Origin: Aricia agestis
Taxonomy: Eukaryota > Arthropoda > Insecta > Lepidoptera > Lycaenidae
DNA: 64,000 bases
Direction of reading: 5' to 3'
Assembly (NCBI RefSeq): GCF_905147365.1
Contig: NC_056417.1
Coordinates: 2,378,501 to 2,442,500 of the forward strand
In this document: positions 1-10,530 of the stretch, piece after piece
Numbering within the stretch: the stretch's first letter is position 1
Layout: the number at the start of each line of letters is the position of its first letter
Position numbers and translations under genes: made by a program
Notes under the pieces: model-generated
What the model saw: only the letters and a program-made list of their open reading frames with translations
Told to the model about the DNA's origin: nothing
The model's database searches: none

Positions 1-345
1 AAAAAATGGAAAAAGCGACAAAATGGTTTTTGTCGCGTAATTTAAAAACCATAAATAAATTTCATATAAGCAATGGGCAAATTAAAGTGTATGCTTGAAC
101 CAATTTGTGTACAAATTTTGGAAGCTTAAATCACTCTCCTCCGTTGGCAAAATAGGAATCCCTTTTTTACAGAGGTCTCTTTGATTCTGTGTTATAAAAG
201 TTGACCAATCGTGTAATGCTATGGGTAATTCAAAGACAAAGACATGATGAACTGACAATGAACTTTAATTTCTTAGCTTTACTCATTGCTGAGAAAAATC
301 GATATCGCCACAGCCAAATTATCAAGGCGTCGCCTTTACGCGGTC
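1..345 (+). repeat. Unclassified interspersed repeat, copy 1 (cut by window edge)
   Basis: This stretch aligns over about 340 bases with 47085-47435. Both contain a short hairpin (GCGACAAAA, then TTTTGTCGC), the phrase TGTGTTATAAAAGTTGACCA and the ending ATTATCAAGGCGTC. The copies differ by many substitutions and small indels, so they are old. No long open frame is shared, and I do not recognise the family. The left end lies outside the window. Confidence 0.6.
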
Positions 346-646
346 GCGCTGTCATTTACTTATGATTGCTTGAGATGAACCATATAATATAGATCAAGCA
401 TTAGCTATAGCTTTTGGTATATTTCTGTCTGTCCGCGCTACTATCTACAAATCCCCTTTATGTGTTATCTTACTATGTCATAAAAACTTCATACTAGCAT
501 AAAATGGAAAAGGATATAAACACATAACAAAAGAATACAACGAGTGTTAACTTTATAGAAGCGCCACTTTTTATTTTCTTGAAAATAAAGCAAAAGAAAT
601 AAGCTTTGCTTCTGTGTGCAAGAATATTAATAATAATAGCAAGATA

Positions 647-1136
647 TCTATATATTAATACGTGAGAGAAAAACTTTGTAACCCTTTTTACGAAAAATGG
701 GGAAACGTAGGTGCATGAAATTTTGCACAGTTATATTTTATATGGTGAAGGAGTGCATCGAGCTAATATTATTTTAAAATTATGCTTTTATCATATATAT
801 TTTTAACAAATAAAACGTTACACTCAATACGACACTACTACTAGGAAAAATGACAGATTTTTGAGTGACAAGCCTATACATACGAATTATACTCTTTTAT
901 TTATGGTTGAAGTCTTTTGACAACAAGTAGACAAATTGAAAATGGATTACTGTTTTTTTTATTTAATTTTAGATACTAATTAGACAATGCTTAAACGGTC
1001 AATCTGAAATCAGCTGAGTCCCAGATACAAGAATTGAAAAAAACTATGAAGAAGTCAATATTTTTTACAAAATATAGGTAGTAGTCCTAATGTCGTTGCA
1101 AGTAAGGTCGAATTTCGACCATTGGGCGATCTCTAG
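647..1136 (+). mobile_element. Non-autonomous Helitron, family A, copy 1
   Basis: The element begins TCTATATATTAA and ends CTAG, and it sits between an A and a T, the Helitron insertion rule. A small hairpin (GGTCGAA/TTTCGACC, 1106-1120) lies 12 bases before the terminal CTAG, as expected for a Helitron 3' end. Two near full-length copies with the same ends are at 22627-23113 (minus) and 30593-31058 (plus), and a 5' fragment is at 8244-8318. It encodes no protein, so it would need Rep/helicase supplied by another element. Confidence 0.8.
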
Positions 1137-1930
1137 TAATTATTATTATTCGCAGCACATCTAGTCTGTAGAGTATCTTTGTTATCCTGCAATATATTCA
1201 AAGACAGTGGCCTCACGGTCCCTTTTCTCATTTACAAGGGCAGCATTACAGGAGTGCCGGGAAATTTGCTCGCTGACAAAAAACTCTTTTGAGCCATATT
1301 TTTATGACTGGCAGTGAGGCGCTTTATTCGTATTTTTATGTAAAGTCCTTTTCGTATTGGGCTATGATGAAATGCCATGATTGCGAATATTGTCTGTCGC
1401 GTGAACAATGGATCATGAGAAATTAAATACGAATACGCTACACGCTCGTGACCGATTATGTTCGTCATGGATCAAAAGAGGTCGAAATAGTTTCAGAATA
1501 GGGTTTAAGCTTTCTTCAGCCAGATTAATCAAAGACGTGAGTAGAAGAACAACTATTAAGTACTATTTATTTTGTTATTAATAGAATAAACCTTACAATT
1601 ATTATTTATCTACTTCATCATCCCGCTAATATATTTGGCTACACATAAAATCCCAATTTTTTTATTTCAAACAATTTTCCGGGTCAAAAACACCTAAGTA
1701 TTTTTTTTATTTAGCTCTTTATTGCTCACAAGAAAAAGCATAAAGATACAAATAACATGGGAAGATGACACAAAGTCTGTTTATGCAAAGAAACGGTACT
1801 TTTTTAACTGTTACTCACATGATTCTTCCACTCACGTCAGCTCACGTCTTCTATCATGTTCGGTCAACCTCAATTTCAAAGATCTTAAACATTTTAATAG
1901 AAAAGATTCAGAACTGTGATCGGTTTAATA
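1137..1930. other. No gene seen
   Basis: AT-rich sequence. Short open frames here, including a 78-codon one on the minus strand at 1232-1468, have no recognisable motif. Confidence 0.5.
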
Positions 1931-2253
1931 CACTACATCAGGGGTCACCAAATGGCGGACCGCGGTCCGCATCCGGACCGCCGACCCATTGTGTGCGGAC
2001 CAGACATTTTCAAAGATTATAACTTCGTTTAAAATAAATTTCGGTCTCGATGGACACCTCCAGAATTAAATTCCAATAGCTCACACCAATTTCACTCCTA
2101 ACATCAGAGAGATAATTAGGTACAAAAATTGTCACTTTTTTCATTGATTTGTAAACTTTGAATAATATTTTTTTATGTGTGGACCGCGAAGGTCATTTTA
2201 TTTCTTAAAATGGAGACCCCGAGCGAAAATAATTGGTGACCCCTGCACTACAC
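1931..2253. mobile_element. hAT-type MITE with 8-base target duplication
   Basis: The element at 1939-2245 (307 bases) starts CAGGGGTCACCA and ends with the near inverse GGTGACCCCTG. It is bracketed by CACTACAT (1931-1938) and CACTACAC (2246-2253), an 8-base duplication with one mismatch, the hAT signature. GC-rich GCGGACC motifs repeat near both ends, a position typical for transposase-binding sites. There is no transposase frame. Confidence 0.85.
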
Positions 2254-2789
2254 CGTTATTTCGAGGATGAAAAATAGAAGTTGGAATTATTTTCAGATCC
2301 ACTAGCTCACAAAATTTCAACAGGTCCAGCAGTTTCAGAGGAATTTAGCAACAAACACCGCGACACGTGAATTTATTATTATGGTTTTATTTCTTGCTCA
2401 TCACTGCGGTTGCTCACAAAGTACTCAGGGGATAATACGTAGACAATAATGAATGATACCATGGACAATTAATGATACTTGTTGAGGGAACGACTAAAAG
2501 CCTCTCTAATTCCGAACAATGACGTTTTAAACGCGACGTCGTGATCCGCCTCATACATATTTTGTACTTTGGGACTATTACGTAGGTGCCGATTAGTCTT
2601 ATAAACATAGGCACCGATCCGACTTACAGTTTTGGCAATAAGTCAGGTTTTATCAGAGAAATTAATTGAGGCAGGCTTACGTACTTTAATAAAGCTGTAT
2701 CAAACCGGTTCTGGTCATCATAAATCCGATCAATATGATTTAGAGGGGTTTTATATATAAAAAAATAACTACTAGCCTATACTTACTTC

Positions 2790-2985
2790 TTTGCGCAGAA
2801 ATTTCTTTTACCGCGCAAGGATCGTACATTTTTCCGCAACAAAAAGTGTTATATTATGTCCTTTCCCGTGTCTCAAAGTATATCCCTACCAAATTTCATC
2901 TAAATTGGTTCCACCATTTAAGGGTGAAAAATTAACAAACAGACACACTTTCGCATTTATAATATTACTAAGGATTTGCAAATAG
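2790..2985 (+). repeat. Fragment of the 'CGTACATTTTTC' dispersed repeat
   Basis: It carries the phrase order CGTACATTTTTCC, TATGTCCTTTCC, CTCAAAGTAT, CCAAATTTCATC, GGTT that recurs at 6540-6785, 9060-9372 and 10273-10530. It ends with the CACACTTTCGCATTTATAAT tail common to lepidopteran dispersed repeats. Non-coding. Confidence 0.55.
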
Positions 2986-3677
2986 CCGCTGACCAAGCAA
3001 GCAGCCTAATTTAAAACTGGCGTCAAACAGCGAGCAGGATATTTGCCGCGGTACGCATGCCGCGCGAGGCGGCCTCCGAGGCCGCCTCGCGCGGCATACA
3101 GACAAAAATATAGACCGAGGCCCAGCCTCGGTCTGTATTTTTCTAACCCGAGGCTGCCTCGCGCGGCACGGCCGAGCCAGCATCCACGCTCAGTTTAATT
3201 TGAAGTTATTTGAGTATAGTTTGCCCGAGACTACCATGAGGCTGCACATTCGGAAAGCGGTCGCCACCACTGCCTTTTTAATAATTCAGCTATTGGAAGG
3301 TACATTTCCTGGCTTATTTTTCTCCATGCAACTTCCCTTAGTCCCCTATTTGTGTAATCAGAATATTGTGCATCCCAAAGTCATCTATATTCACCATATA
3401 ATTGTGTTAGTTTAAGACACTGTTCTTTATCCATGACGCATAAGTCCTAATACGCAACGATTAAGCGAGGCAAAACACTCCCGTCTTGAGTGAGCGCGGC
3501 AAAAGTACCGAGGCGCCTTTGACCATCGACAAAAACTAACAACGCTCGGCTCGGGCCGCAGCACGCTCGGGCGAGGCAACGCATGCGTTTGCCTCGGGCG
3601 AGGCACGGCCTGACCGACCGACGAATTGTCTCGCGTGGCAGCCTTGCGAGGCTGCTTGCTCAGTCAGTACGCGGCTA
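2983..3677. mobile_element. GC-rich TIR element with paired hairpins
   Basis: Imperfect terminal inverted repeats (TAGCCGC, then AGCAAGCAGCC) face each other at 2983-3009 and about 3650-3677, both starting at a TA. Inside are two strong hairpins. One at 3058-3096 has 18-base perfect arms around a 3-base loop. The other at 3104-3142 has about 17 pairs with one G-T. The motif CGAGGC recurs through both halves. No transposase frame is present, and the superfamily is not certain; TA ends would suit Tc1/mariner. Confidence 0.6.
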
Positions 3678-4076
3678 CTTAGAAATCGTTTTAAAATCAT
3701 TACTAGTGCATACCTACTGTAGTAGGATATTCTATAGAATATAATATTTGTAAAGCAACCAATGTCTATCGCCACGTAATAACCCCATGGTATTATAATG
3801 AACTGGGACCGTGAAGTATACTTACAAAAGTCGAGGATTCTCTGAATGTACGAAATGAGGGTAAAATCACAATGTTACGTTTTTTCATAAGATATTCATG
3901 TATTTGAATTTAAAAGTGGCTGGTTTGAGCTGTGATGAAAAAGGAGAGGTTGAAAAAGTTAAATTCAGAATGAGCGAAATGTTTTAGCTTAGCTTTTGAG
4001 TGCGGTTTTGCGCGGAAAAGTACTTAGTTCATTAATATTACAATTGGGGTTACCCGTTGTAAATAACTTTAATGAA

Positions 4077-4192
4077 TCCATACTAGTCTGTCTGTTACCT
4101 CTTTGCACAAACCGCTAGACCGATTTTACTGGAAATTGGTATAGATTTTTCATACCGGAAAAATGTACGAATCCTGCCCAAAAATGAATTTT
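4077..4192 (+). mobile_element. Helitron-like fragment, family E
   Basis: It starts at an A/TC junction with TCCATACTA and carries the CTGTCTGTTACCTCTT, CCGATTTT, GGAAATTGGTAT series shared with 24629-24838, 25570-25740 and 28034-28275. It is cut off by the SINE-like element that begins at 4193. Confidence 0.5.
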
Positions 4193-4562
4193 ACGTGGGA
4201 GAGCCATGTTTTGGCACAAATGGGCCGGCTCGACCGAAGAAATACCACGTGCTCACAGAAAACTGGCGTCAAACAGCGCTAGCGCTGTGTTTCGCCGAGT
4301 GAGTCCGGTAAACTTACCGGAGGCCTAATCCCCTACCCTTTTCCCTTCCCTACCCTCTCCTATTTCCTTCCCTACCTTCCCCTATTCCCTTCCCTACCCT
4401 CCCCTATTCCCTTCCTTCCCCTCCCCTATTAAGCTATTCCCTCTTAAAAGGCCGGCAACGCACCTGCAGCTCTTCTGATATTGCGAGTGTCGATGGGCGA
4501 CGGAAGTTGCTTTCCATTAGGTGACCCGTTTGCTCGTTTGCCCCTTTATTTCATTAAAAAAA
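4193..4562 (+). mobile_element. SINE-like retroposon family G, copy 1
   Basis: The family begins ACGTGGGAGAGCCATG, has a C-rich inner minisatellite (CCCTACCCTTCCCTT-like), then GGCCGGCAACGCACCTGCAG and GTGACCCGTTTGCTCGTTTG, and ends in an A run. At least ten further copies occur in both orientations in this window. The A-tail and variable inner repeat fit a non-autonomous retroposon; I see no clear tRNA head. Confidence 0.75.
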
Positions 4563-4994
4563 CTAGAGTTGCGAACACTAACTAGTTTTTTATATAAGTA
4601 GAAAGAAAGTAATCAAACCTTTATTGGCGGAAAAGGGTAAATGCATTTTTATCGATGCAATAAACTAAGCGGTAAACATTTTCCGAACAAAATGAACAGA
4701 ACAGCAATAGTTTGAAATGCCTACCTTTGTAGTTTGGTTTGACCGCACAGTGTTTCCAGTTTGTGAATTTTCCCTAGAACGGGTAATAATATTTTCTATT
4801 CTGCAGACTTATACTTCTTGTCTTTATAATAAGGCTGTACGTTGAAAGTTGTATGATAATAATATTATGTAAGATCATGGGAGTGTAGAATCATATTCGT
4901 GTCTGATTGCCCATCGATGTCGACTGTGCACGCTATTTTAAACTACACAATCTTGGATACCCATCATAATTGCCAACGTGAAAGGGCCCTCTTA

Positions 4995-5340
4995 ATTTTT
5001 TTTTAATGAAATAAGGGGACAAGCGAACAAACGAGTCACTCGATGGAAAGCGACTTCCGTCGCCCATGGACAAACGCAGCATCAGAAGAGCTGCAGGTGC
5101 GTTGCCGGCCTTTTAAGAGGGAATAGGGTAACAGGGTAGGATAGGAAAGGGAATAGGGGAAGGTAGGAAAGGAAATATGGGAGGGTAAGGAAGGGAAAAG
5201 GGTAGGGGATTGGGCCTCCGGTAAACTCACTCACTCGGCGAAACACAGCGCAAGCGCAGTTTCACGCCGGTTTTCTTTGAACCCGTGGTATTTCTCCGAT
5301 CGAGCCGGCCCATTCGTGCCGAAGCATGGCTCTCCCACGT
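4995..5340 (-). mobile_element. SINE-like retroposon family G, copy 2
   Basis: Same family as 4193-4562 on the other strand. The T run at 4995-5004 is the A-tail read in reverse, and CATGGCTCTCCCACGT closes it at 5340. With copy 1 it forms a large inverted pair about 430 bases apart. Confidence 0.75.
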
Positions 5341-5451
5341 CGACACAAACGCTTTCCTTATATTTAAACAAAAACCCAAAAATGTTTGCTTTACTATTAA
5401 GATAAACTTACAGTAAATTTTTAACTCCTTGGGTCATGGGTCACTGTATAC

Positions 5452-5502
5452 CAGCAGTAGGTAGTTGTTTTCTAACTCCTTGTTAGAAAACAACTACTGC
5501 TG
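5452..5502. repeat. Short-spacer inverted repeat
   Basis: The arm at 5452-5476 pairs with 5482-5502 across 5 bases, perfect except for a 4-base insertion in the left arm. It is not at the end of any element I recognise. Confidence 0.75.
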
Positions 5503-6055
5503 ATTTGAAAATACCTTTTATTAGTATTTACCAAATTACTGAGTTTATTGTAGCACCTCCATCGTGGGTATCGCAGACATTATAGATTTTCAATTGTTAT
5601 GCGGCAGCCGGCTGCCGCTTGGGGATAAACATTTTAAGGGTTTTGTTGCTAGTAATATTATTAGTTTAGGGGTAATATTATATTTCAGCGTCTGGTAACA
5701 TTCGTTCAGTAGGAGCAATATTTCTAGTTAAGCCGTGCGTTTGTATGTATGGTATGCACCGCAGAGCTTTGTACTAACTTTACGATTTTCGCGTATTGAG
5801 AGTGAGTTTAGTTTTAACTATTATATATTTGGGAACTAAGACTGAAACATGACTGATTGAAAGATATTATAATGTCGTTTTAGTAGAAGCAGATAAATAA
5901 ATATTTGTAACTCTATTTTCAAGTTAAACGACTGATGTATCATATTGGCCTTGTTTTGAGCTGTGTTCCTTGCAAAGCCATTTGGAAGAGCTGAACAAAA
6001 CTTAAGTTTATAAAATGGCTATTGAAGCTAGGTTAAAAAGAGATTTATAATATGA

Positions 6056-6215
6056 CGAGCTTTTGCCCGCGGCTTCGCTCGCGTTAAGAAGTATTAATAT
6101 ATACAAACTTTCATCCCCTATTTTAACCCCTTGGTGTTGGAATTTATCAAATTATTTCTACATTAACTAAATTTAATCAAAATCGGTTCAGCAGCTTAAA
6201 CGCAAATTAATAAAT
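6056..6215 (-). mobile_element. Helitron-like 3' fragment, family D
   Basis: Read on the minus strand it ends with a GCGAGCGAAGCCGCGGGC hairpin followed by AAAAGCTCG, the same 3' end seen at 49236-49466 and 23233. The rest was interrupted by the family G copy at 6216. Confidence 0.5.
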
Positions 6216-6538
6216 ACGTGGGAGAGCCATGCTTCGGCACGAATGGGCCGGCTCGACCGGAGAAATACCACGTTCTCACAGAAAACCGGCGTGAAACAGC
6301 GCTTGCGCTGTGTTTCGCTGAGTGAGTGAGTTTACCGGAGGCCCAATTCCCTTTCCTTTCCTCCCCTATTCCTTTCCCTACCCATACCTACCCTCCCCTA
6401 TTACCCTATTCCCTCTAAAAAGGCCGGCAACGCACCTGCAGCTCTTCTGATGCTGCGAGTGTTCATGGGCGACGGAAGTTGCTTTCTATCAGGTGACCCG
6501 TTTGCTCGTTTGCCCCCTTCTTTCATAAAAAAAAAAAA
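6216..6538 (+). mobile_element. SINE-like retroposon family G, copy 3
   Basis: It runs from ACGTGGGAGAGCC to a 12-A tail, with a shortened C-rich middle. Confidence 0.75.
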
Positions 6539-6539
6539 G

Positions 6540-6785
6540 TTTATTGCGTGAAAACGGAACATTTTCCAAGATAAAAATATTATCCTATGTCCTTCTCCAA
6601 AACCTTACGTAATATCTACATGTACTCAATGTCGATATCTTATGCCAAATTCATTGTTGTTGACTGCGCGGGAGCCGTACATTTTTCGGGACAAAAAGTA
6701 TCTAATGTCATTTTAATTGATTCGAAGTATCCGCATACAAAATTTCATCTAAATCGGTTTAGCCTCATAGTATTTTCGGTGTGCG
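6540..6785 (+). repeat. 'CGTACATTTTTC' dispersed repeat, two units
   Basis: Two degenerate units of the repeat described at 2790 (GAACATTTTCCAAGA and CGTACATTTTTCGGGA). It ends where the gag-like relic begins. Confidence 0.5.
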
Positions 6786-7498
6786 AGAACATTTCTTCAG
6801 TCTCGTAGTACGCCGCCCTGTAGCCGAGCCACCCCGTCGAATGTCCGGCGAACGGGGGAAGCTCTTGGAGAAACCTGGGGGCGTCTCTTGACATGCGGAC
6901 GGCCTGTGTGAGCGCCGCCGCCAGCGAAGTGATGTCGCTGCTCTTCTGTTTTTCTTCAGCTTTTCTGTGCTCCGGTTCATTTTCCGAATTTTCATTTTTC
7001 TTTTCTTCATTTTCATTCTGCTTTTCTTTTTTCCTCGGCCGCCGGGTTAATGGTTTGCCCTTGCAGCCACTCTTCCACCTTGTCAGTTTCCTTTTCTGCT
7101 ACCTCGTTTCCCTTCTCGTCTCCGCAGGCCAGCATGGCCTTTTCCCTGGCCAGCTTGGCTTCTGCGAGGGCGAGCGATGCACGTGCCTCTGCCAGTTTCA
7201 GTTCCGCCAGCTTTTCCTCAGCTTCCAAAATTTTCCTCCTGCTTTCCTTTCACTGAGGCGCACGCTTCTTCCGTCGTGAGTCCTCTTCTACTGATGTTTT
7301 CTCACTGGCGGTGGTAGAGGTTCGTTCCGTCGAGGTTTGATCTGTTTCGGACGTTTCGGCGGTTTCTCTGAAGTTTTCCTCCTGTTCTTCGACCGGTGGA
7401 GCCGCGGGGCGCGTCGATGCTCCGCTTCTCGTCTGGACTCCGGTTTGACTCGCTCGTTCGGCCCCATCGGCGATGCTTGAAGCCTTCGATTTGGACAT
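6786..7498 (-). pseudogene. BEL/Pao-like retrotransposon gag, broken and 3'-truncated
   Basis: Reading leftward from an ATG at 7498, the frame has a Ser/Thr/Glu-rich N-terminal segment (about 82 codons). An in-frame TGA follows, at about 7250. Then comes a long alanine/glutamate/lysine-rich coiled-coil-like stretch containing LAELKLAEARASLALAEAK. A one-base shift in an A-rich run near 7020 breaks the frame. The last part contains LPPFAG and RAAYYETEEMFS, which resembles the gag region (DUF1759-like) of BEL/Pao elements. Homology stops at 6786, and no protease, RT or integrase follows. The assignment rests on these motifs alone. The stop and the frameshift mean it cannot make a normal Gag. Confidence 0.6.
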
Positions 7499-7499
7499 C

Positions 7500-8243
7500 T
7501 TTTTTCACTGACCGCACTGGCTTCTTGATTTTCTTTCTTCCTCGGAGAGAATCCGGCTTCTTGAAGGACCATACAATGTGGGGGACAGCTTGCGCTAATT
7601 CCCCGTAGATCGCCTAGGTCAGCGTTTCTTGAAGAGATGAGGGTGATGATGATGATGATGATTATTCGATGAGGAGATGAATTTAAACACTTTTTCAGTC
7701 TTGTTCCAGGTAGCAAGCACACAGTAGTTCCGAAGCTGGGCAACGTTGGAGAGCGAGTGTCGTACTATGGCGGCCGACCCATATTTATATCGGCCCCGGT
7801 ACCCAGCTTCTAGAACATTCCATGCCTCACCCCCTTGGAAGGAAAATTTATTGAATTTCCATGAAAATTACATTATTTTACAAAATATAGATTGGTTTCA
7901 TTTGTACAATTCTCTTAGCTATAATTTTACATAATAAACATGTTCGTGCCGACCTCCGTAACCGAAATAATTGCAAAAATCTGTTTTTCCTATATTTATA
8001 CTACCTCGCCGCCCCACGACATAACGGTCGCCTCTGGCTGTTCCTCTCGCACGGGACTTCCTTGTCTGGGACAAGGATAGCCCGCTCGAGATGTATACTA
8101 TCTCCCTCACTTTTTGGTTACAGAAATCGGCACTACCACACTGGCTCTAAACCCAACCCATTGAATGGCACTATTTTTCACTGTGCACTGATTTCTTACT
8201 AAAATGTCCATAGTCCATACACTATTTACTGTCTGTCGTGAAC
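7500..8243 (-). other. Probable leader and LTR region of the gag-bearing element
   Basis: Between the gag ATG and the Helitron fragment lies moderately GC-rich sequence with the promoter block above, a CATCAT run (7641-7663) and no second copy in the window to define an LTR. No gene is seen. Confidence 0.3.
7752..7820 (-). promoter_or_regulatory. TATA box with upstream heat-shock-type element
   Basis: On the minus strand TATAAATA is at 7789-7782. About 19 bases upstream, 7808-7820 reads GAATGTTCTAGAA, a perfect three-unit nGAAnnTTCnnGAA heat-shock-factor site. A start site would be expected near 7755, and the gag-like ATG lies about 250 bases downstream. This may be the LTR promoter of the broken BEL/Pao-like element, but I could not define the LTR borders. 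Confidence 0.45.
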
Positions 8244-8318
8244 ACCTACGTTTCCCCATTTTTCGTCAAAAGGGATACAAAGTTTTTGGCTCACGTATAT
8301 GGATATGTATTATATAGA
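8244..8318 (-). mobile_element. Helitron family A, 5' fragment
   Basis: The reverse strand shows the family A start (TCTATATA) through GGGGAAACGTAGG. Only the first ~75 bases remain. Confidence 0.6.
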
Positions 8319-8439
8319 TATGTATAAAATGTATTCTAATTATTTAATTTGCAATTACATTAATAATTTAATTAGACTAACGAGTATTTCAATAATTATG
8401 CCCAATGTCCAATGCTGGTAATTATAATAAATAAAAAAA

Positions 8440-9027
8440 ACTCCCACACCGATTTTAGGGCGGTGGCCGGTTTCAACAAAACCAGGCCAGTTACGCAGGG
8501 GTAATATCATAGTGCCCAAGGGTGTGCGCAATACACAAGAGCACTCTGGGTTCAATGAAACCAGGCCAGTTACGCAGGAGTAATTTTATAGTGCCCAAGT
8601 GTGTGCGCAATCACAAGAGCACTCTGGTTTCAATGAAACCAGGCCAGCTACGCAGGAGTAATTTTTTATAGTGCCCAAGTGTATGCGCAATACACAAGAG
8701 CACTCTGGTTTGACAATGAAACCAGACCAGTTACGCAGGAGTAATTTTATAGTGCCCAAGTGTGTGTGAAATACACAAGAGCACTCTGGTTTCAATAAAA
8801 CTAGGCCAGTTACGCAGGAGTAATTTTTATAGTGCCCAAGTGTATGCGCAATACACAAGAGCACTCTGATTTCAATGAAACCAGACCAGTTACGCAGGAG
8901 TAATTTTATAGTGCCCAAGTGTGTGTGAAATACACAAGAGCACTCTGGTTTCAATAAAACCAGGCCAGTTACGCAGGAGTAATTTTATAGTGCCAAATGT
9001 GTGCGCGATACATAAGAGCACTCTGCG
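8440..9027 (-). repeat. Tandem array of a SINE tail, ~80-base period
   Basis: Seven repeats of the 3' tail of SINE family 1 (compare 57413-57776) follow one another; the landmark TACGCAGG recurs at about 8491, 8570, 8648, 8731, 8810, 8890 and 8969. Spacing is 78-83 bases. Units 3-4 and 5-6 match as pairs (GTATGCGCAATAC alternating with GTGTGTGAAATAC), so a dimer was itself duplicated. The tRNA-like head is absent. Confidence 0.85.
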
Positions 9028-9059
9028 GGAAGCGCGGGAAGGGCAGAAGAAGCGGGAAC

Positions 9060-9372
9060 TCTCTGTCCTTTTCCGATACATAACGTATCTGCATACCAAA
9101 TATCATCAAAATTTTATTTAACGCCTGAGAACCGTACATTTTTCCGAGACAAAAAGGATCCTATGGCTTTTTCTGGGACTCAAAGTATCTCCATACCAAG
9201 TTTCATCAAAATCTGTTCAGCGAATTAGGCGCAAAATAGGAAATTTTATAACGCGGTAACCGTACATTTTTCAAGACACTAATTATCTTATGTCCTTTCA
9301 CGAGAGTCAAAGTATGTGCACACCAATTTTCATCAAAATCGGTTCAGTGGTTTAGGCGCAAATAATATTTGT
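9060..9372 (+). repeat. Tandem 'CGTACATTTTTC' repeat, left block
   Basis: About three ~130-150 base units with CCGTACATTTTTC, TATGTCCTTTC, CAAAGTATCT, CAAAATC and GGTTCAG. The series continues at 10273 after an inserted LINE. Confidence 0.65.
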
Positions 9373-10272
9373 TTATCATACGGGTTTTATTTATATCATT
9401 ATCAAACAAGTACTGAACTCCAAAATATGATACGAGCTCTCCACAAAGCCAGCAGACAAGTAGGTCTTGAAATGAACGCCATAAAAACAAAAACTATGAC
9501 CAACCACACGAAAAGAGACATAATAATAGATTGCCAAACTTTAGAATACGTAGAACACTATACTTACCTAGGAAAACAAATAGGTTTCAGTAGAGATAGT
9601 AGCGATCTGGAAATAGAAAGAAGAGTAAAAAATACATGGGCAAAATATTGGAGCTGCAAAGAAGTATTCAAAAATGACAATATGCCTTTACATTTAAAAA
9701 GAAAAGTCATGGATTCTTGCCTTATCCCATGTCTCATATACGCGTGCCAAACCTGGAAATTTACGGAAAAAACAAAAAATAAAATAATCACTTGCCAAAG
9801 AGGAATGGAACGCAGCATGATGAACATTAAAAAAGTACAAAAAATAAAGCACACATATATAAGAGCTCAAACAAAAACAATTGATGCTTTAAACCAAGCA
9901 CAAAAATTAAAATTGAGATGGGCCGGTCATGTAGTACGACTTAAAGACAATAGGTGGACAAAAACGGTGACATCTTGGCAGGGACCACCAGGTAAACGCT
10001 GCAGAGGAAGACCCTACGCGAGATGGGAAGACGATATCCGAAAAATAGCCGGACCACAATGGAGATATATAGCACAGGAAAGAGAGAAATGGCAATCCTT
10101 GGAAGAGGCCTTCACCTGAGAGGGGTTCCTAAGAAAAAATATAATTTAGATTAGAAAAATAGAAAATATAATATCTTTTAAAATATAGTAGTTAGGTAAA
10201 AATTAATGTAACTGTAACTGTTTAGGAAATAAAAGGCTTTTTTATTTTTTATTATTTTATTATCATACGGGT
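9373..10272 (+). mobile_element. 5'-truncated RTE-type LINE with 13-base target duplication
   Basis: The sequence TTATCATACGGGT occurs at 9373-9385 and again at 10260-10272, bracketing the insertion at 9386-10259. This splits a pre-existing tandem repeat. The insert carries the C-terminal part of an RTE-clade endonuclease-reverse transcriptase, a short 3'UTR and a T/A-rich simple tail. Truncation removed the endonuclease and the catalytic Y-A-D-D part of RT. Confidence 0.85.
9386..10119 (+). pseudogene. RTE reverse transcriptase C-terminal fragment
   Basis: The frame has no stop up to TGA at 10117-10119 (upstream codons from 9316 belong to the flanking repeat and are not part of it). It reads through the region just after the RT active site (LHKASRQVGLEMNAIKTK) and the thumb-like part (LKRKVMDSCLIPCLIYACQTW). 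It ends in the family-typical tail LKLRWAGHVVR, then RGRPYARWEDDIRKIAG. RTE proteins are usually around a thousand residues, so this is about the last quarter. The open frame suggests recent insertion. It is inert without its catalytic core. Confidence 0.85.
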
Positions 10273-10530
10273 ACCGTACCTTTTTCCCGGATGTAAAGTA
10301 TCCTATGTCCTTTCCCGAGACATAACGTATCTGTATACCAAATGTCATCGAAATCCACGTAGCCGGTAGCGGTATAAGCTGAAATAATTTTTATTTAAGT
10401 AATGCCTGGGAACCGTACATTTTTTTTAATAAAAAGATCCCTATGTCCTTTCCCGGGACTCAAAGTATCTCCATACCAAATTTCAGAAGAACCGGTTCAG
10501 CGGTTTGGGCGTGACAAGGTAATTTTATAA
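10273..10530 (+). repeat. Tandem 'CGTACATTTTTC' repeat, right block
   Basis: Two more units continue the array interrupted by the LINE (CCGTACCTTTTTCCC and CCGTACATTTTTTTT). Confidence 0.65.

Noticed and set aside
4350..4440. CCCTAACC-like and CCCTACCC strings suggesting telomeric repeats
   Set aside because: They are the internal C-rich minisatellite of SINE-like family G. The insect telomere repeat TTAGG is not arrayed here.
6893..7279. 128-codon plus-strand frame rich in Phe and Ser
   Set aside because: Antisense of the Lys/Glu/Ala-rich gag-like frame, which has recognisable motifs on the minus strand.
8586..9099. Minus-strand frames with repeated CSCVFHTHLGT-type peptides
   Set aside because: Periodic translation of the SINE-tail array; no evidence of coding.
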